Positions 11,536 to 22,381 of a stretch of DNA of 64,000 bases are shown one piece after another. Every line of letters starts with the position of its first letter. Position 1 is the stretch's first letter. Position numbers and translations under genes: made by a program. This stretch comes from Thelonectria olida (Eukaryota > Ascomycota > Sordariomycetes > Hypocreales > Nectriaceae), in assembly GCA_020736575.1 (NCBI GenBank), contig JAGPYM010000008.1, positions 930,001 through 994,000 on the forward strand, read 5' to 3'. The notes below the pieces were generated by a model. That model was not told the DNA's origin, searched no databases, and worked only from the letters and a program-made list of their open reading frames with translations.

Positions 11536-12706
11536 ATGGCCCTCGCAGGTAAGCACTGCGCCGTCGTCGGAGCCACCGGCATCATCGGCTCCCACATTGC
11601 CCGCGCATTCGCCGGCCAGGGCGCCGTCTTGTCCCTCCTTGGTCGCTCTGCAGTCGAGTCTCGACCCCGCCTTGAGCCCTTGCTCGCTCCCTACGTCCCC
11701 GCGGCCTCGTCTAACGATGCTACTGCGGCTGGTGTTGTTCCAGGCCGACCTACCAACGGCAGCCCCATCCCTTCACACCATCGCTTCATCAGACTCGACG
11801 TGGCCAAGAGAGAGAGCATCAAAGATGTCTTTACGGGAAAGAATGAAGATAACGTATGTCCCGTCTGACCAATTGAGGCGAACTTGATCGCTCAGACTAA
11901 ATGACTGCTTCGTGGATGTAGATCCCAGACACCGTAGTTGGTCCCGTCGACATCCTCATCAACTGTGCCGGCATCTCCCAGACGTCCTTCCTCAAAAGAA
12001 CCTCCGAGGAGGAACTCGGTGATATTGTCGATACTAATCTAATGGCTACCATGCTTGTATGCAAACATGCAAAGATTCGCTCTCATGGTAGGTTTCAGCT
12101 TCAACCCCCGTCCATCTGCAGTCCAGCCGTGACTTACACGCACAAGGATGCATCATCAACATCTCGAGTCTCATGGCCACAAAGGGCGGTTCTGGGGCTA
12201 CAGCCTATGCCGCCTCCAAAGCAGGCGTAGTAGGTATGTGAAAAACAACTTTCCTCTTCGTAAATCATTCCCCTTTTCCTTTTCAAAGAACTGTATCCCA
12301 CATATATAGTACAATGCCAATCGAAGGCCTTGGCTAACATCTCTAGGCTTCACCCGCGCTCTCTGTCGTGAACTCGGTCCTCGCTCCATCCGCGTCAATG
12401 CCCTACTTCCAGGCTGGGTAGCCAGTCCAATGTGGGATCGTAAGCTCGTCCTCCCTTTCCTTTGACTGACCTCCTGCGGTCTCCAAATAGTGACAAAAAT
12501 CCTCCTTCATCCAGGAGGGCCAATGCTAATGTACATGCGCCGTTTTAGACCTCAAACCAGATTTGCAAGCAGCTTTCCTCAAAGATACTCCTCTGAACCG
12601 AGTCGGTGCCCCAGAGGAAGTTGCAAATGCAGCAGTCTTCCTTGCCTCAAACGCCTTTGCCAATAATTGCGTCCTCAATCTCGACGGTGGATTGAGCGCC
12701 GCTTGA
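11536..12706 (+). CDS. Short-chain dehydrogenase, 3-oxoacyl-[ACP] reductase (Oar1/FabG-like)
   Basis: Five exons: 11536-11853, 11922-12087, 12147-12233, 12347-12439 and 12549-12706, 273 aa. Rossmann start VVGATGIIGSH, NCAG (120-123), catalytic Ser169 (INISSLMA), Tyr182 and Lys186 (YAASKAG), then the PGWVASPMW loop and a C-terminal LDGG. This is a classical SDR. Length and the EEVANAAVFLAS/LNLDGG ending match FabG-type reductases; yeast Oar1 (278 aa) does this step in mitochondrial type II fatty acid synthesis. No strong presequence is visible, so a different SDR substrate remains possible. Its stop is only 47 bp from the UBA2 stop on the other strand. Confidence 0.75.
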
Positions 12707-12753
12707 TGCACCTATTTTGTGATGCAGTGTCGTTTACCGTGCTTTTTACGCCA

Positions 12754-15281
12754 TTAGTCAATGATGATCGCACCGCCTGCGTCCTCCACAATAACCACGT
12801 CCGCTCCCAGGTTATTCATCTTGGCCTTCTTCAAAGGCTGGTCGCTCTCCTCGGGATGAGATCGTTTGATGCCCTTGGGTTCAACCTCAACAATGTCATC
12901 GCCAGCACTGTGCTGTCCGTTCTGAATTCCGTTGCCATTCGTCTCGGCAGGCTGAGTCTTCTTTGGTTGCCGTGGAATCTGAGGTGTCTCGGCGAATGTG
13001 GCTTCAATGGGTTTCTTGTCCGCCTCGATGTTTCTAGTCCGGGTTAATCACGAGTCCAAATCAGTATGTCAAGTGGCTACGAACCCTTCTTGAATGTTGA
13101 TGGCCACGTTGACAAATGTGTCGTCGTCATCCTCATCAATGACTGTCAAAAAGCTATCTTTTTGAATGCCTATATTCCAGTTAGGAAAATCCAGAGTCAC
13201 ATTGAGCAATGAGATCTTACCAAGGTCACTCAGCTTCTTCGGGAGGTTGTCGGTTTCATCGTAGTCGTAAAGGATTCCGACGTCGTTGCTGACAACAAAC
13301 TCCTTGTCGCCATAGCCCAACTTGAGTTTGATCAAGTCTTCGACGATGTCACTGAGAGTAGCTCGAGACAGGTCAACGGTGACGCTTGTGTTGAAGACAC
13401 TGCAGACTGGGCAGTTCGGGTTGGGCTCTCGAGATCGATCGGGAGCGAGGAGACGCGCTGGGGCGAATGGAGTCAAGAACACCTGAATAACAGCAGTTGT
13501 CAGAACCGAACCAGACCGTCTAGCGCCGGAAGTAACTTACCTCCTTCGACTGTGTATACTCGCCCCTCAGGACCTTGAAGGACTGCAGCACACAGAGACC
13601 TGCCACGATCGCATTGGTGGTAGCAATGGCAGGAATGATGTTGCCAGCCATCTGCTTAATGTCAAACCGCGACTTGCGCTCAATACCAAAGATTGTTGAG
13701 CGAATGTTGGCGCTAGCGGCGACGAAGTCAAGGGTATCAATGTCATCCTTGTCAAATGAGATGGTAGGGTCGGCGTCCTCGGGTGCCTTATTCTTCCTAA
13801 GCTCGATGATGCGTTTACTCAGTCGGTCCAGGCTGTCGTTGAAAACAACAAGGCTCTCCTCGAGAGTCCAAATTCTCTGGTCATCGCTCAAGATAGTGTC
13901 CTTCGATGAAACTACCTGGTTGGACTGTGATAGGAGCGTCTCGTACTTCAGAGGCTCTGGGGCTCGTCGTGATTTCCACATATCTTCAACGGAGCGTAGT
14001 CGTCCAATGTCGGCAGTGAAGACCTTGTCAAAGAGCATTTTGGGGAACTCAGGGGTGCCGACGGCATTGCGAATCTTCTTCAAGGCATCCGACTCTTTTT
14101 TCAACTCCTCAATTTCTTGGGCTATTCATGTTTTAGTTGGGTGCACAATCGTGATAGTCAAGAAACTTACCATTGTCGCTGTCAGACGAGTGGTCAAATG
14201 CTGACTGATCTTCGCTGACGCCATAGACCTCGCTAGCATTCTTGTCAGCGAACGACCAGAATATTCGGGCATCGAAGAATACTTACTTGAGAAGATAACT
14301 CTTGCCCCAAACGATGCAGTGAATTGGCTGGCTGGGTGTGCTTCGAATGGTGCACACGGGGAAGGACTTGGGAGTCTCTTTGGGGGTGCAGTCGTAACAC
14401 GCTGTAACGCCCTTTTTGATGACCTGCACCTGACCGTTGAAACCAGTTGTGCCACTCTCGATGAGTGGAACGTCGGCAGCCAAACACATCTTGTTCACAT
14501 GTCGTCGCGCCTCCAAGTTGTCGAGAGCATTGAATGCGATGCGAAAACCGCCGAACCACGAAACGGTAAACTCGGCGTCCTTGATATTGGCGTGATGCGC
14601 GACGATCTTGACGTTGGGGTTGAACTTCTCGGCAGCCTCCTTGGCAACCTGGAAGGGTTTGGTTAATGGGTTGCCCTTGCGCGCCTCGGTGGGCCATACG
14701 TACCGACGCCTTGGGCTTCGAGATGTGCTCCTGACGGAAGAGGAACTGTCGGTTCAGGTTCGAAAGATCGATAGTGTCGAGGTCGACGATGTGAATTTCG
14801 CCGAAACCAGTCAAGACCAGGTTCTTGAGGAGCTCACAACCGATGCCACCAGCACCAACCATGAGCACGCGGGCCTGCGCAGATATCGTTAGTTCGGGAG
14901 CGAGAGGGAATCGGGTAGATATGTGATGTGATCGAAGCTTCGAAGCGAGTTGGTTGATCAAGACTATCGGGTGGGAACGTGGGTGCGGACTCGACCAAAA
15001 CTCGAGAAGGATTCGGGTCGAGGGAGCGGCAATGGGAGAGGACATACCTGCTTCACGGAGGTATTTAGACTCGCGCCGAGCGACTGGTGGTTGAATCTAT
15101 CGCGCGGCATGATGGGTGATCGTCGTTGGGGCGCGTTGGCAAGCGCACTGGGCTGTTGGGGTTGCTGCTGAACCTGCTGAGGTTGTTGTTGCGGCTCTTG
15201 TTGTTGTTGTTCGTGCTGCTGCTCTGGCGCCGTAGCAGCGGGCACAGGCTGGGCCTGTTTCGGGGGATTCGTCGCATCCAT
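12754..15281 (-). CDS. UBA2: SUMO-activating enzyme E1 catalytic subunit Uba2
   Basis: Eight exons: 15281-15048, 14874-14704, 14648-14287, 14232-14171, 14121-13541, 13482-13221, 13169-13085 and 13033-12754, 678 aa. Adenylation motif [16 protein letters not shown] starts at about residue 81, NRQFLFR follows, Cys219/Cys222 (ACYDC) and a later CPVC bind zinc, and Cys234 in FPVCTIR is the expected thioester cysteine. The ubiquitin-fold domain ([20 protein letters not shown]) precedes a basic tail with KRSHPEES and KKAK, likely nuclear signals. It works with Aos1 to charge SUMO. Residues 1-70 form an unusual Gln/Pro-rich extension. Intron 13220-13170 is 51 nt with no in-frame stop (see finding). 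Confidence 0.93.
15161..15228. repeat. Gln-codon repeat in UBA2 exon 1
   Basis: Imperfect CAG/CAA triplet tract (seen as CTG/TTG on +) encoding short Q runs ([12 protein letters not shown]) near the UBA2 N-terminus. Confidence 0.8.
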
Positions 15282-16204
15282 GGTCGACGTCAGCTTCGTC
15301 TCTGTGGCTCAGTGGGATGGAAGAGAGCTGATCGCAACAAGGAAGCGATAGGTGTCAGAAATCTGAGCGCATGCGGTGGTGAGGGTTGCGGGCCGGTGCA
15401 AAAAGTTGAAGGTTGTCGCGGGTGGGTGCAGATGGCTCGCGAGTTTGGTCCCGTCGGGTCGGGTGTTTGGTGATGGACGCTGGAGTGAATGCAGCAGTGG
15501 GCGCTGTAGTGGATGCCGCCAGTACAAGTAGTGGAGGTGGTGAGAGAGCTGAGACATGCTGAGACTGACGTTGGTCCGGGACTGGCTGCCGGGGCCGTGG
15601 TGGAGCAAATACGTCTGCGTGATTGGTGGCCTTGTTCGTGTATGCCATGATTCACTGCAGTGCGGGCAGGAGACTCACAGAGGCAGAAGCGGAAAGGGCC
15701 CCATTAGGGCGACGATGATCCATACGGCAATCGCCCAAAAGCCTGTTCGTAATGCAGGTGATGACAGTGCCAGTCAATTGGCTGCTGTAACCACCATTCG
15801 GAGCGAGCTCTACTCACTTTTTTCCGCACTGACGCATGAACAGTGTATCATACTTCCGTCCCTTTCGTCATAAGCTCTGTGCTTGATGGGACGGGCGCCT
15901 TTGCCCTCCATCTACCAACCAGATGGGCGCCCTAACTACGTGTATTTTAGTTTCCGCAAGCACCTTGGAAGCGGAGGAGCCAGGCCAGGCACCATTTCTG
16001 CAACTGCCCGTTTTGCGCCCCACGAAACGGACACTCTTGACTCCTTGAGTCAAACGGTGAGTCTAGACCACCGCCAACACTCTCGATTTTCACCATACTC
16101 TCTTTCATCACATTTTAACAAAAAACCCCAATTGAATTTCTCGTCTCTCTTTCATACTCCTTCCGTAGCCTGGAGTCTGGTCTTGGGATCATCAAAGAAA
16201 AAAA
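15282..16204. promoter_or_regulatory. Divergent intergenic region, UBA2 / QNG1
   Basis: 923 bp holding both promoters. A TGAGTCA element (CPC1/Gcn4-type) lies at about 16045-16051. A C/T-rich leader precedes the QNG1 ATG. No gene seen. Confidence 0.45.
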
Positions 16205-17472
16205 ATGTCAGACGACGAGGCCGACCCCGAACTTCTCGAACTCCTTCGCCAGCACCTCCAGGGAAAACTCGATATCGAAGTAGAGCCTGACACGGGGGTC
16301 CTCAAGTCTGTCGAACATGTTTACGACAGTTGCATCGATGTCGCCATCGACATGCGCGCTTCGAAAGATGCGGCAGAGAGCATCTATTCCCAGATGCAGC
16401 AGAGGAGCTACTCTACCGCAACTTGGTCAGAGCACGAGTTGCATCCTCAGACAAAGGACGAAAGCACCGTCGCTTTCATCTTCACCATGGACTTGCTAAA
16501 CTTTTCGTTCTGGTCCGAACTTCCCGACGATGAGAGATTTGCCATTGAGTATCGCGGACAGACTTGGACTGGGTACTGGAGTCTGGTTGCTGCTCTCCAG
16601 AGAGCTCTTGATGAAGGTCAGTTGCTGTCTCCATCGACAAGTGCGAGTAGTTGACACTGACTTTGAATCACTACTCAAGGCATTCCCATTACAGATCCTC
16701 TCTATTGGCTTGATGAAAAGAAGTGTAACCTAGAATCTCTGAGGCATGTCTTCAGGTCATGCACAGAAGAAGAGATGCCCCTGCTACAAGAGCGCCTAGA
16801 GTGCCTTCGTGAAGCAGGGCGGGTTCTGGACGAGGTAAACCGCCAATCTCTCTTGAACCTTGCAAGAATTTTCTGACACAGCCAAATAGCTCTACGACTG
16901 CTCCATCATAACCTTGATCGACTCTGCCGACGCCTCCGCTGCGAGACTCGTCAACCTGCTGGCTCAGGACTTTGACTGTTTTCGGGACGAGCATCCCTTC
17001 GAGGACGGTAAGATAATCCGACTCCTCAAGCGCGCCCAAATTCTCGTCGCAGATCTATGGGCTTGCTTCAATGGCGAGTCATTCGGAGAGTTCTACGACA
17101 TTGACAAAATTACCATGTTCGCCGACTACCGCATCCCTCAGATCCTCGTCTCCCTCGGCGCATTGTACTGCTGCCCAGGTATCGCGGCAGCTATGAAGGA
17201 TAAGAAGATGATTGAGAGTGGATCGTCATGGGAAATACAGTTACGTTGTGAGTGAACGATCCCTTCGGAGCCCACCAGTAGGAGATTAATGCGTCCCAGC
17301 CTGCAGCATTTGGTGCGTCGAGTTGATCCGGAGAGAGATCAAGCGAAAGCATCCCGACGCTCATGTCAACGCCATTCTGATCGACTTTTTTCTCTACGAT
17401 CATGTGAAGGAATTAGAAGCTGCGGGCAAGGAGCCGATCCCGCACCATCGTACGAGGAGTATCTGGTACTAG
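16205..17472 (+). CDS. QNG1: Queuosine 5'-phosphate N-glycosylase/hydrolase (queuosine salvage, DUF2419)
   Basis: Four exons: 16205-16616, 16680-16834, 16890-17247 and 17300-17472, 365 aa. Recognised by the family pattern: SVEHVYDSCIDVAIDM near the N-terminus, FIFTMDLLNFSFW, the YRGQTWTGYWSLVAALQRAL block, FADYRIPQILVSLGALYC, and the C-terminal PHHRTRSIWY. Members (human C9orf64/QNG1, S. pombe homologue) release queuine from queuosine 5'-phosphate so that it can be inserted into the wobble position of GUN tRNAs. Eukaryotes cannot make queuine, so this is a salvage enzyme. No signal peptide or membrane segment. Convergent with POLD4. Confidence 0.88.
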
Positions 17473-17701
17473 ATAGAAGCCGCCAGGCCTGGAGCCTCTC
17501 GACATTCAAAATGGGGTCTAGCCATGGAGTTCCACGCATAGATTTGACGAATCGCATTCGATGACATTAAAATGATAGAATATATTGTTCTTCAAATACA
17601 AAAATCAATGCCTCGCAGGCAAGCAATTATCCGGTCTTCTCCGCCAAACGCCGTGACTCCCCCAAACCAAAAACAACATACTAGAAGATCAAATGGTCAA
17701 A

Positions 17702-18385
17702 TCATTGCCCGATGGCAGTCGAGTTGAGGATCTCATCCATGTGCGCAACCTGGGTCTTCTTATTTTCCTTGCTTTCCTGTTTGATGAGCACGGCGAGAAC
17801 TTCTACTGGGGGGTTCAGGTCCAGGCGCTCAGCCCGATGCCATCGCTTCATACGAGGCATTCCAATGCAAGGCTAACACGTTAGCCCAAAGGTTCCAAGA
17901 GAGGAGGGTAGAATTGATTAATGACTTACCCCATACTGCGAGCTCACATCGAAGTATCGGAGAATCTTCTCCTCTGTCGACAAGCCCTCCTGGTGGACTC
18001 GCGGAGATTTCCACTGGTTCTCGATCCCCTTCCAGTACTTCTTGATTTGGGCATCACTGATCTTCTCCGCTCGCAATTCAGCCTCAGACTTTTCAGGCAC
18101 AGCCTCAACTTCGGGCTCGACCTCCTCCTCCTCCTCTTCTTCTTCCTCTACAGGCTTCTCTTCAGGCTCCTTGATCTCGGGCTCTTCGATGATGGCGACC
18201 TCTTCCTCATTTGTTTGTTTGGCCGGCTCAGGGACCTCAACCTTGGCAACTGCAGGGGCGATGATGGCCTTCTTGGCATCCTTAGGCACGCTCTTGGTCA
18301 CCTTGTTGGAAAAGCTGAGGAGGGTCGATTGACCTTTGCTAGGCACGCCTCGCAGGCTGCCAGTAGATTTCCGGGTCGCAGGCAT
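17702..18385 (-). CDS. DNA polymerase delta subunit 4 (POLD4/Cdm1-like)
   Basis: Exons 18385-17930 and 17872-17702, 208 aa. Residues 19-25 (QSTLLSF) look like a partial PCNA-interacting motif lacking the second aromatic. An acidic run of glutamates follows at about 75-90. The family core is at the C-terminus: KILRYFDVSSQYGPCIG, then RMKRWHRAERLDLNPP and VEVLAVLIK, split by the intron after YG. This small accessory subunit stabilises polymerase delta with PCNA. It is head-to-head with guanylate kinase across 358 bp, pairing a replication subunit with a nucleotide-supply enzyme. Confidence 0.88.
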
Positions 18386-18743
18386 GATGATGGTAAATTT
18401 GACGTAGTTGCTGTACTGGGTGGGCAACAGATGGAAGAGGTGGGGGAGAAATGTCTGTATACAGTCCTACTGTGGAGAGTAACAGAGGGATTGAGAAAGA
18501 AATGATATGTTTTAACACTGCAGTGCAAAATTGGGCCTGAGGGATGATTCTGGGATACGACGTCAGAGCCTGTTGATGTTGAATGCTTTGGACAGCGAGC
18601 GAGGATGACGGAGATCATCAGCCCTAGCTTTGGCGGGGCAACGCGAGATTGGTGCGCAGTCACGTGAGCGCTTCTGGTTTAGGTACCTACCTTCTTAGGC
18701 CCCTCCACACTCTGTCAACCCGCATTTTCACCCCTCCTTGTCC
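18386..18743. promoter_or_regulatory. Short bidirectional promoter POLD4 / GUK1
   Basis: 358 bp between start codons. It contains the palindrome TCACGTGA (18660-18667), a near-MCB ACGCGA (18641-18646) and TTAGGTACCTA at about 18677-18687. Confidence 0.55.
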
Positions 18744-19460
18744 ATGCCTCCTCGACTCTTCCGCTTCGTCAACGCGCTATCCCGTCCCTCGAACATTCGC
18801 ACAATGGCCTCGCTCCCCGCAGACCGCCGCCCTATCGTCATCTCCGGGCCGTCAGGCGTCGGCAAGGGTACGCTGTACAACATGCTCTTCAACAAGCACC
18901 CGGAAACATTTGCACTGTCTGTGTCACACACGACCCGCGCGCCACGACCCGGCGAGACGGATGCCGTGCATTACCACTTCGTGCCTATGCAGGTCTTTGA
19001 GGACTTGATTGCCCAGGACGGGTTCGTCGAGCACGCCAAGTTTGGGGGCAATCGGTACGGCACGAGTAAGATGACGATTGAGGAGCAGAGCAAGAAGGGC
19101 AAAGTTGTTCTCCTGGACATTGAGATGGAGGTACGATCAACCCATGCGAGGGAGGGCGGGCTTTAGGAGGGAAAGGTCAATACTAATGTGCGTGTGTTAT
19201 AGGGTGTCAAGCAAATCAAGCAGTCCAACATCGACGCGCGATACATCTTCATTGCGCCACCGACGACCGAGGCGCTCGAGGCTCGACTCCGCGGACGTGG
19301 AACTGAGTCGGAGGCGAGCATTGAGAAGCGACTACAGCAGGCGGTGAACGAGCTCGAGTACTCTTCAACGCCTGGGGTCCACGACATCATCATTGTCAAC
19401 GACAGTCTCGACACAGCGTACAAGACACTCGAGGATTTCATTTACAAGCCCCTGCAGTAA
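18744..19460 (+). CDS. GUK1: Guanylate kinase
   Basis: Exons 18744-19130 and 19203-19460, 214 aa from the first ATG. P-loop GPSGVGKG at 35-42, SVSHTTRAPRPGE (GMP binding), YHFV, and GGNRYGTSK are all canonical. It phosphorylates GMP/dGMP with ATP. A second in-frame ATG at 18804 (MASLPADRRP) would give 194 aa, close to yeast Guk1 (187 aa). The extra 20 residues (MPPRLFRFVNALSRPSNIRT) are basic, Ser-containing and lack acids, like a mitochondrial presequence, so two start sites could give two locations. Confidence 0.94.
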
Positions 19461-19507
19461 GCAGTATTGCGCCGTGATTTCTAGCACCAGCGCCTACCGA
19501 TGTCAAC

Positions 19508-19915
19508 TTAGCAGAACCCAGCAGCACGCCGACCGTGGGCGCAGGCTTTCCGCAAGACAATTCCAAGCAGGAAGCTTTGCTCCGTCTCCCAGAGGATCAA
19601 AGCCACAATAACAATAACGGACATGGCCCCAATAGGTAGCCTGCCCAAACCAACTTCTCTCAAGTTGCTCACAAAGAAATGTCTTTGAAGGACATTTTCG
19701 ACGTCTAGTGTTCTCATCCACCGATTAGCCCCCACAGAAAGGACTCGATTGCTTGGAGACAGAGTAGCTCGAAGGACCTTTTGTATCGATATCTGGGGCG
19801 GGGATTTTTCGGCTGTCTGTGTTGTAGTCCGCACTGGGCTACTATACACGGAGACCAACAATCCAAAAGGGTCAAACACCGACGTCAGCGACGATGCCCG
19901 GAAGTACTGGGACAT
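19508..19915 (-). CDS. Hypothetical protein, one possible membrane segment
   Basis: A 135-codon ORF with an ATG start, no family I recognise. A hydrophobic stretch (AMSVIVIVALILW) lies near residues 97-109, followed by a basic Cys-ending tail. It is tail-to-tail with GUK1 (48 bp between stops). Codon use is not strongly biased and no intron is evident, so it may be a chance ORF. Confidence 0.3.
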   Translation of the reverse strand: MSQYFRASSLTSVFDPFGLLVSVYSSPVRTTTQTAEKSPPQISIQKVLRATLSPSNRVLSVGANRWMRTLDVENVLQRHFFVSNLREVGLGRLPIGAMSVIVIVALILWETEQSFLLGIVLRKACAHGRRAAGFC

Positions 19916-20318
19916 CGAGGCGTCATCTGGGTTATGATGGGTTAAATGAGGTTCCCAGTCCGTCAGCTTTCTGAAACTGGCAAGCTTCAGTCTTGTATTG
20001 AGATACCCCTAGCATTGAAACCAACATCTCTTTGTTCATCCTGGCTTCTTTGATTGTGTGAGACAGTATCACCTTAACAGTCTGGAGCCTAAGGGAGGAA
20101 AGGAAGGGCTAGTTGAAAGGAAAGAGGAAAATACGACGAAAGGGATATCGCAATCGATTTCACCCGTTCTTCTATTTTCACACTCTAGTACAGAAAGAAG
20201 ATAGTGACATACGTATCATGGTTGCTCAATCATTATGAGTAGGTATGGAACCTACCATACATAGGTTGTCCATTTACTTCTATAAAAGTGCCCCCAAATA
20301 ACTTTTCCGTGTGATTCT
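19916..20318. other. Intergenic region downstream of SKI8
   Basis: 403 bp, AT-leaning, consistent with the SKI8 3' UTR; nothing else seen. Confidence 0.4.
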
Positions 20319-21436
20319 TCAATTACCGGTCGCCTCCCGATAGAAAGAGAGGCTTCGGTTCGCTCCCGCAGTGACAAACATCTCGCTCCTCACTGTCTTG
20401 GGAAGCCATTTCACAGACCACAGCGGCTTGTCCGTCTCACTGTGGGTTGCTACGCAGGCATTTCGCTCAATCGACCAGACCTTGACCTTTCCGTCCATAG
20501 ATCCACTAAGGAGATACTCTCCGGTGTCACTCCAGTCGATGGAAGTAATCCATGAGGAATGCCCCGTCAGGTTTCCAACATGCTCGCCGTGTTTCATGTC
20601 GTAGAGGGCAATGATGCCAGCATCGCCGGCTGCAGCAAGCCTCGTGTTTCCAGGTGAAAAGGCGATTGCTCGAACTGGCTTTGAAAGACCTGTTCCAACT
20701 TGTTAGATGCAGTCCTGGTAAGCCGAGCGCGATGCTTACCTGACAATGAATACAAGATGCGTCCTGTGTCATTGTTGAAGATGTAAACCGAACCATTCTG
20801 GTGGCCACTCGCTGTGTATTTGCCATCTCTGCTCAAATCGACACACATTCCAAAGTTGCCGGAGCCCGGGCTTCCCGTCTCATACTCTCGGATCTTGGGC
20901 TTCTTCTCGTCCTGGATATCCCAGACGTTGACTCGTCCATCGTTGGTTGTTGAAGCCAGCACGTTGCCACCTTCGCTCAGCGCCAACGCCCACGCCTCGC
21001 CGGGCTTGGACGAGGGTCCGGAAATCTCACCGTCCAGGCTCCATTCCCCAGTATCCTTATCCAGTGCCCAGATCTTCACTTCGCCTCCGAAGCCAGCGCT
21101 GGCAGCAACGTTGCCAGTTCGAGAGGTGCAGACGTGGTGGCAGCCGAGCTTGTGGGCGTCCGAGATGGACTGCTTGAGAGGGAATGAGGCATCAGTTGAG
21201 TCATGGATGTGCAACGTTGAAGATCCACTCGCAGAGATGACAGCTTTTGGTGTTGTTGCCACGGCGAAGATGTCGGTGATGTGGGCTGTGAGTTCTCAGC
21301 AAGCTCGTCCTTCATGCGGGGTGGGTGAACAAGGGCGAGGACTAACCATTATCCACGGTGTGTGTGGTCAAGTATTGTTTAGACTGCAGAGAGATTAGTT
21401 GACGCGCTGGAAAGTTGAGTTTGTGGTGCTGACCAT
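20319..21436 (-). CDS. SKI8: WD40 protein Ski8 (Ski complex / meiotic recombination)
   Basis: Exons 21436-21434, 21383-21347, 21285-20740 and 20689-20319, 318 aa. The first coding exon is only the ATG, with the intron immediately after it; the next exons read SKQYLTTHTVDN and AHITDIFAVATTPKAVIS, the typical Ski8 start. WD repeats follow, for example ASTTNDGRVNVWDI, YTASGHQNGSVYIF and YLLSGSMDGKVKVWSIE. The ending WSVKWLPK, MFVTAGANRSLSFYREATGN also fits Ski8. In yeast it joins Ski2-Ski3 for 3'-5' cytoplasmic mRNA decay and assists Spo11 in meiosis. Length matches a compact seven-bladed propeller. Confidence 0.85.
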
Positions 21437-21941
21437 CTCATCTACCTCTGGGGAGTTCTTGAGTATGACGTTGTGATGGATGAAGTGAGTTGCCAAACGC
21501 GAAGGTGCGAGAGATGGTGGGGCTTTTCCAAAGTCGACGAAATGCCATCAATAAGTGAGAGGAATTGGGCAAACTTGAACCACGAACTGCATTTCACAAG
21601 AGAAAATTTGCATTTCTATTGATGGGTACTTTATCATCGTCATTTCATATTCGTTACATGCTTTCATTTTATAATTTAGGCATTCATCTCAAGTATAGAA
21701 TTAGATCCTCATAGAGGCGAATGTGGAAGACCACTTGCTCGAGGCACGACCCAGACTTGCCATCACTCGAGGAATTCTTCAGACAAATGTTGATATGTGT
21801 ATCTAATAATTTTTTTTTGGCACAATATTGATACAAGGCCTAAAACAGGCCAAACGCCCATGGTATGCGTGATCCCGCGGAGACTATACAGACTGTTTCA
21901 TACAGGTCTTGGTGGGTTTTAACATCCCTATTCCTCTTTAT
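21437..21941. other. Intergenic region between MRPL32 3' end and SKI8 promoter
   Basis: 505 bp; AT-rich centre (about 21600-21720) and a T-run at about 21810-21818. No gene seen. Confidence 0.4.
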
Positions 21942-22381
21942 TTAAATTGGCTTGTCGTTTGGGTATTCTGCTCGCCAAATGCGCCGCATCTCTGTAGTAT
22001 ATGTCAGTCCGAACACTCAAAAGAACCAAGCCAGAGGGGTCCTCATTTACCTTCCAAGCAATGTTGGCATAGTCGGTGGGTTCGCTTAAGCTCGCCACAA
22101 CCGGGACACCGACAAAGGTTGTTCACGTCCTTCAATGCCTTTCCAGCCATTTGTCTAGATCTCTTTTTCGAGTGGGAGACCTTGTTCTTGGGCACCGCCC
22201 GCAAAAGGCCCTCCCAGATATCGTCCAGAGTCGGCAAGTTGAGGGAGAGGCCGGGGATCGAAATCGACAGCGTGGGACCGAGCTTCTGGGCGAATTGGCG
22301 GAATGAGAGAGTCAATCGAGTGGAGGAGAGGAGGGTAGGAGCGGAGAGGCGGGGGAGGAACGAGGCTGAGATGGCGGCCAT
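21942..22381 (-). CDS. MRPL32: Mitochondrial large ribosomal subunit protein bL32m
   Basis: Exons 22381-22051 and 21991-21942, 126 aa. An N-terminal region rich in Ser/Arg/Leu without acids acts as a presequence. The mature L32 starts at about AVPKNKVSHSKKRSRQM, followed by the zinc ribbon CRCPGCGELKRTHRLCQHC (two CxxC pairs) and the short second exon EEMRRIWRAEYPNDKPI. In yeast the homologue is processed by the m-AAA protease and its maturation gates mitoribosome assembly; the extended N-terminus here is compatible with that. It is shorter than the yeast protein (183 aa). Confidence 0.9.

Noticed and set aside
13170..13220. Treating the UBA2 stop-free segment as coding
   Set aside because: Uba2 proteins read SDLG directly followed by a short [13 protein letters not shown] segment; donor, branch point and acceptor are all good, so it is drawn as an intron.
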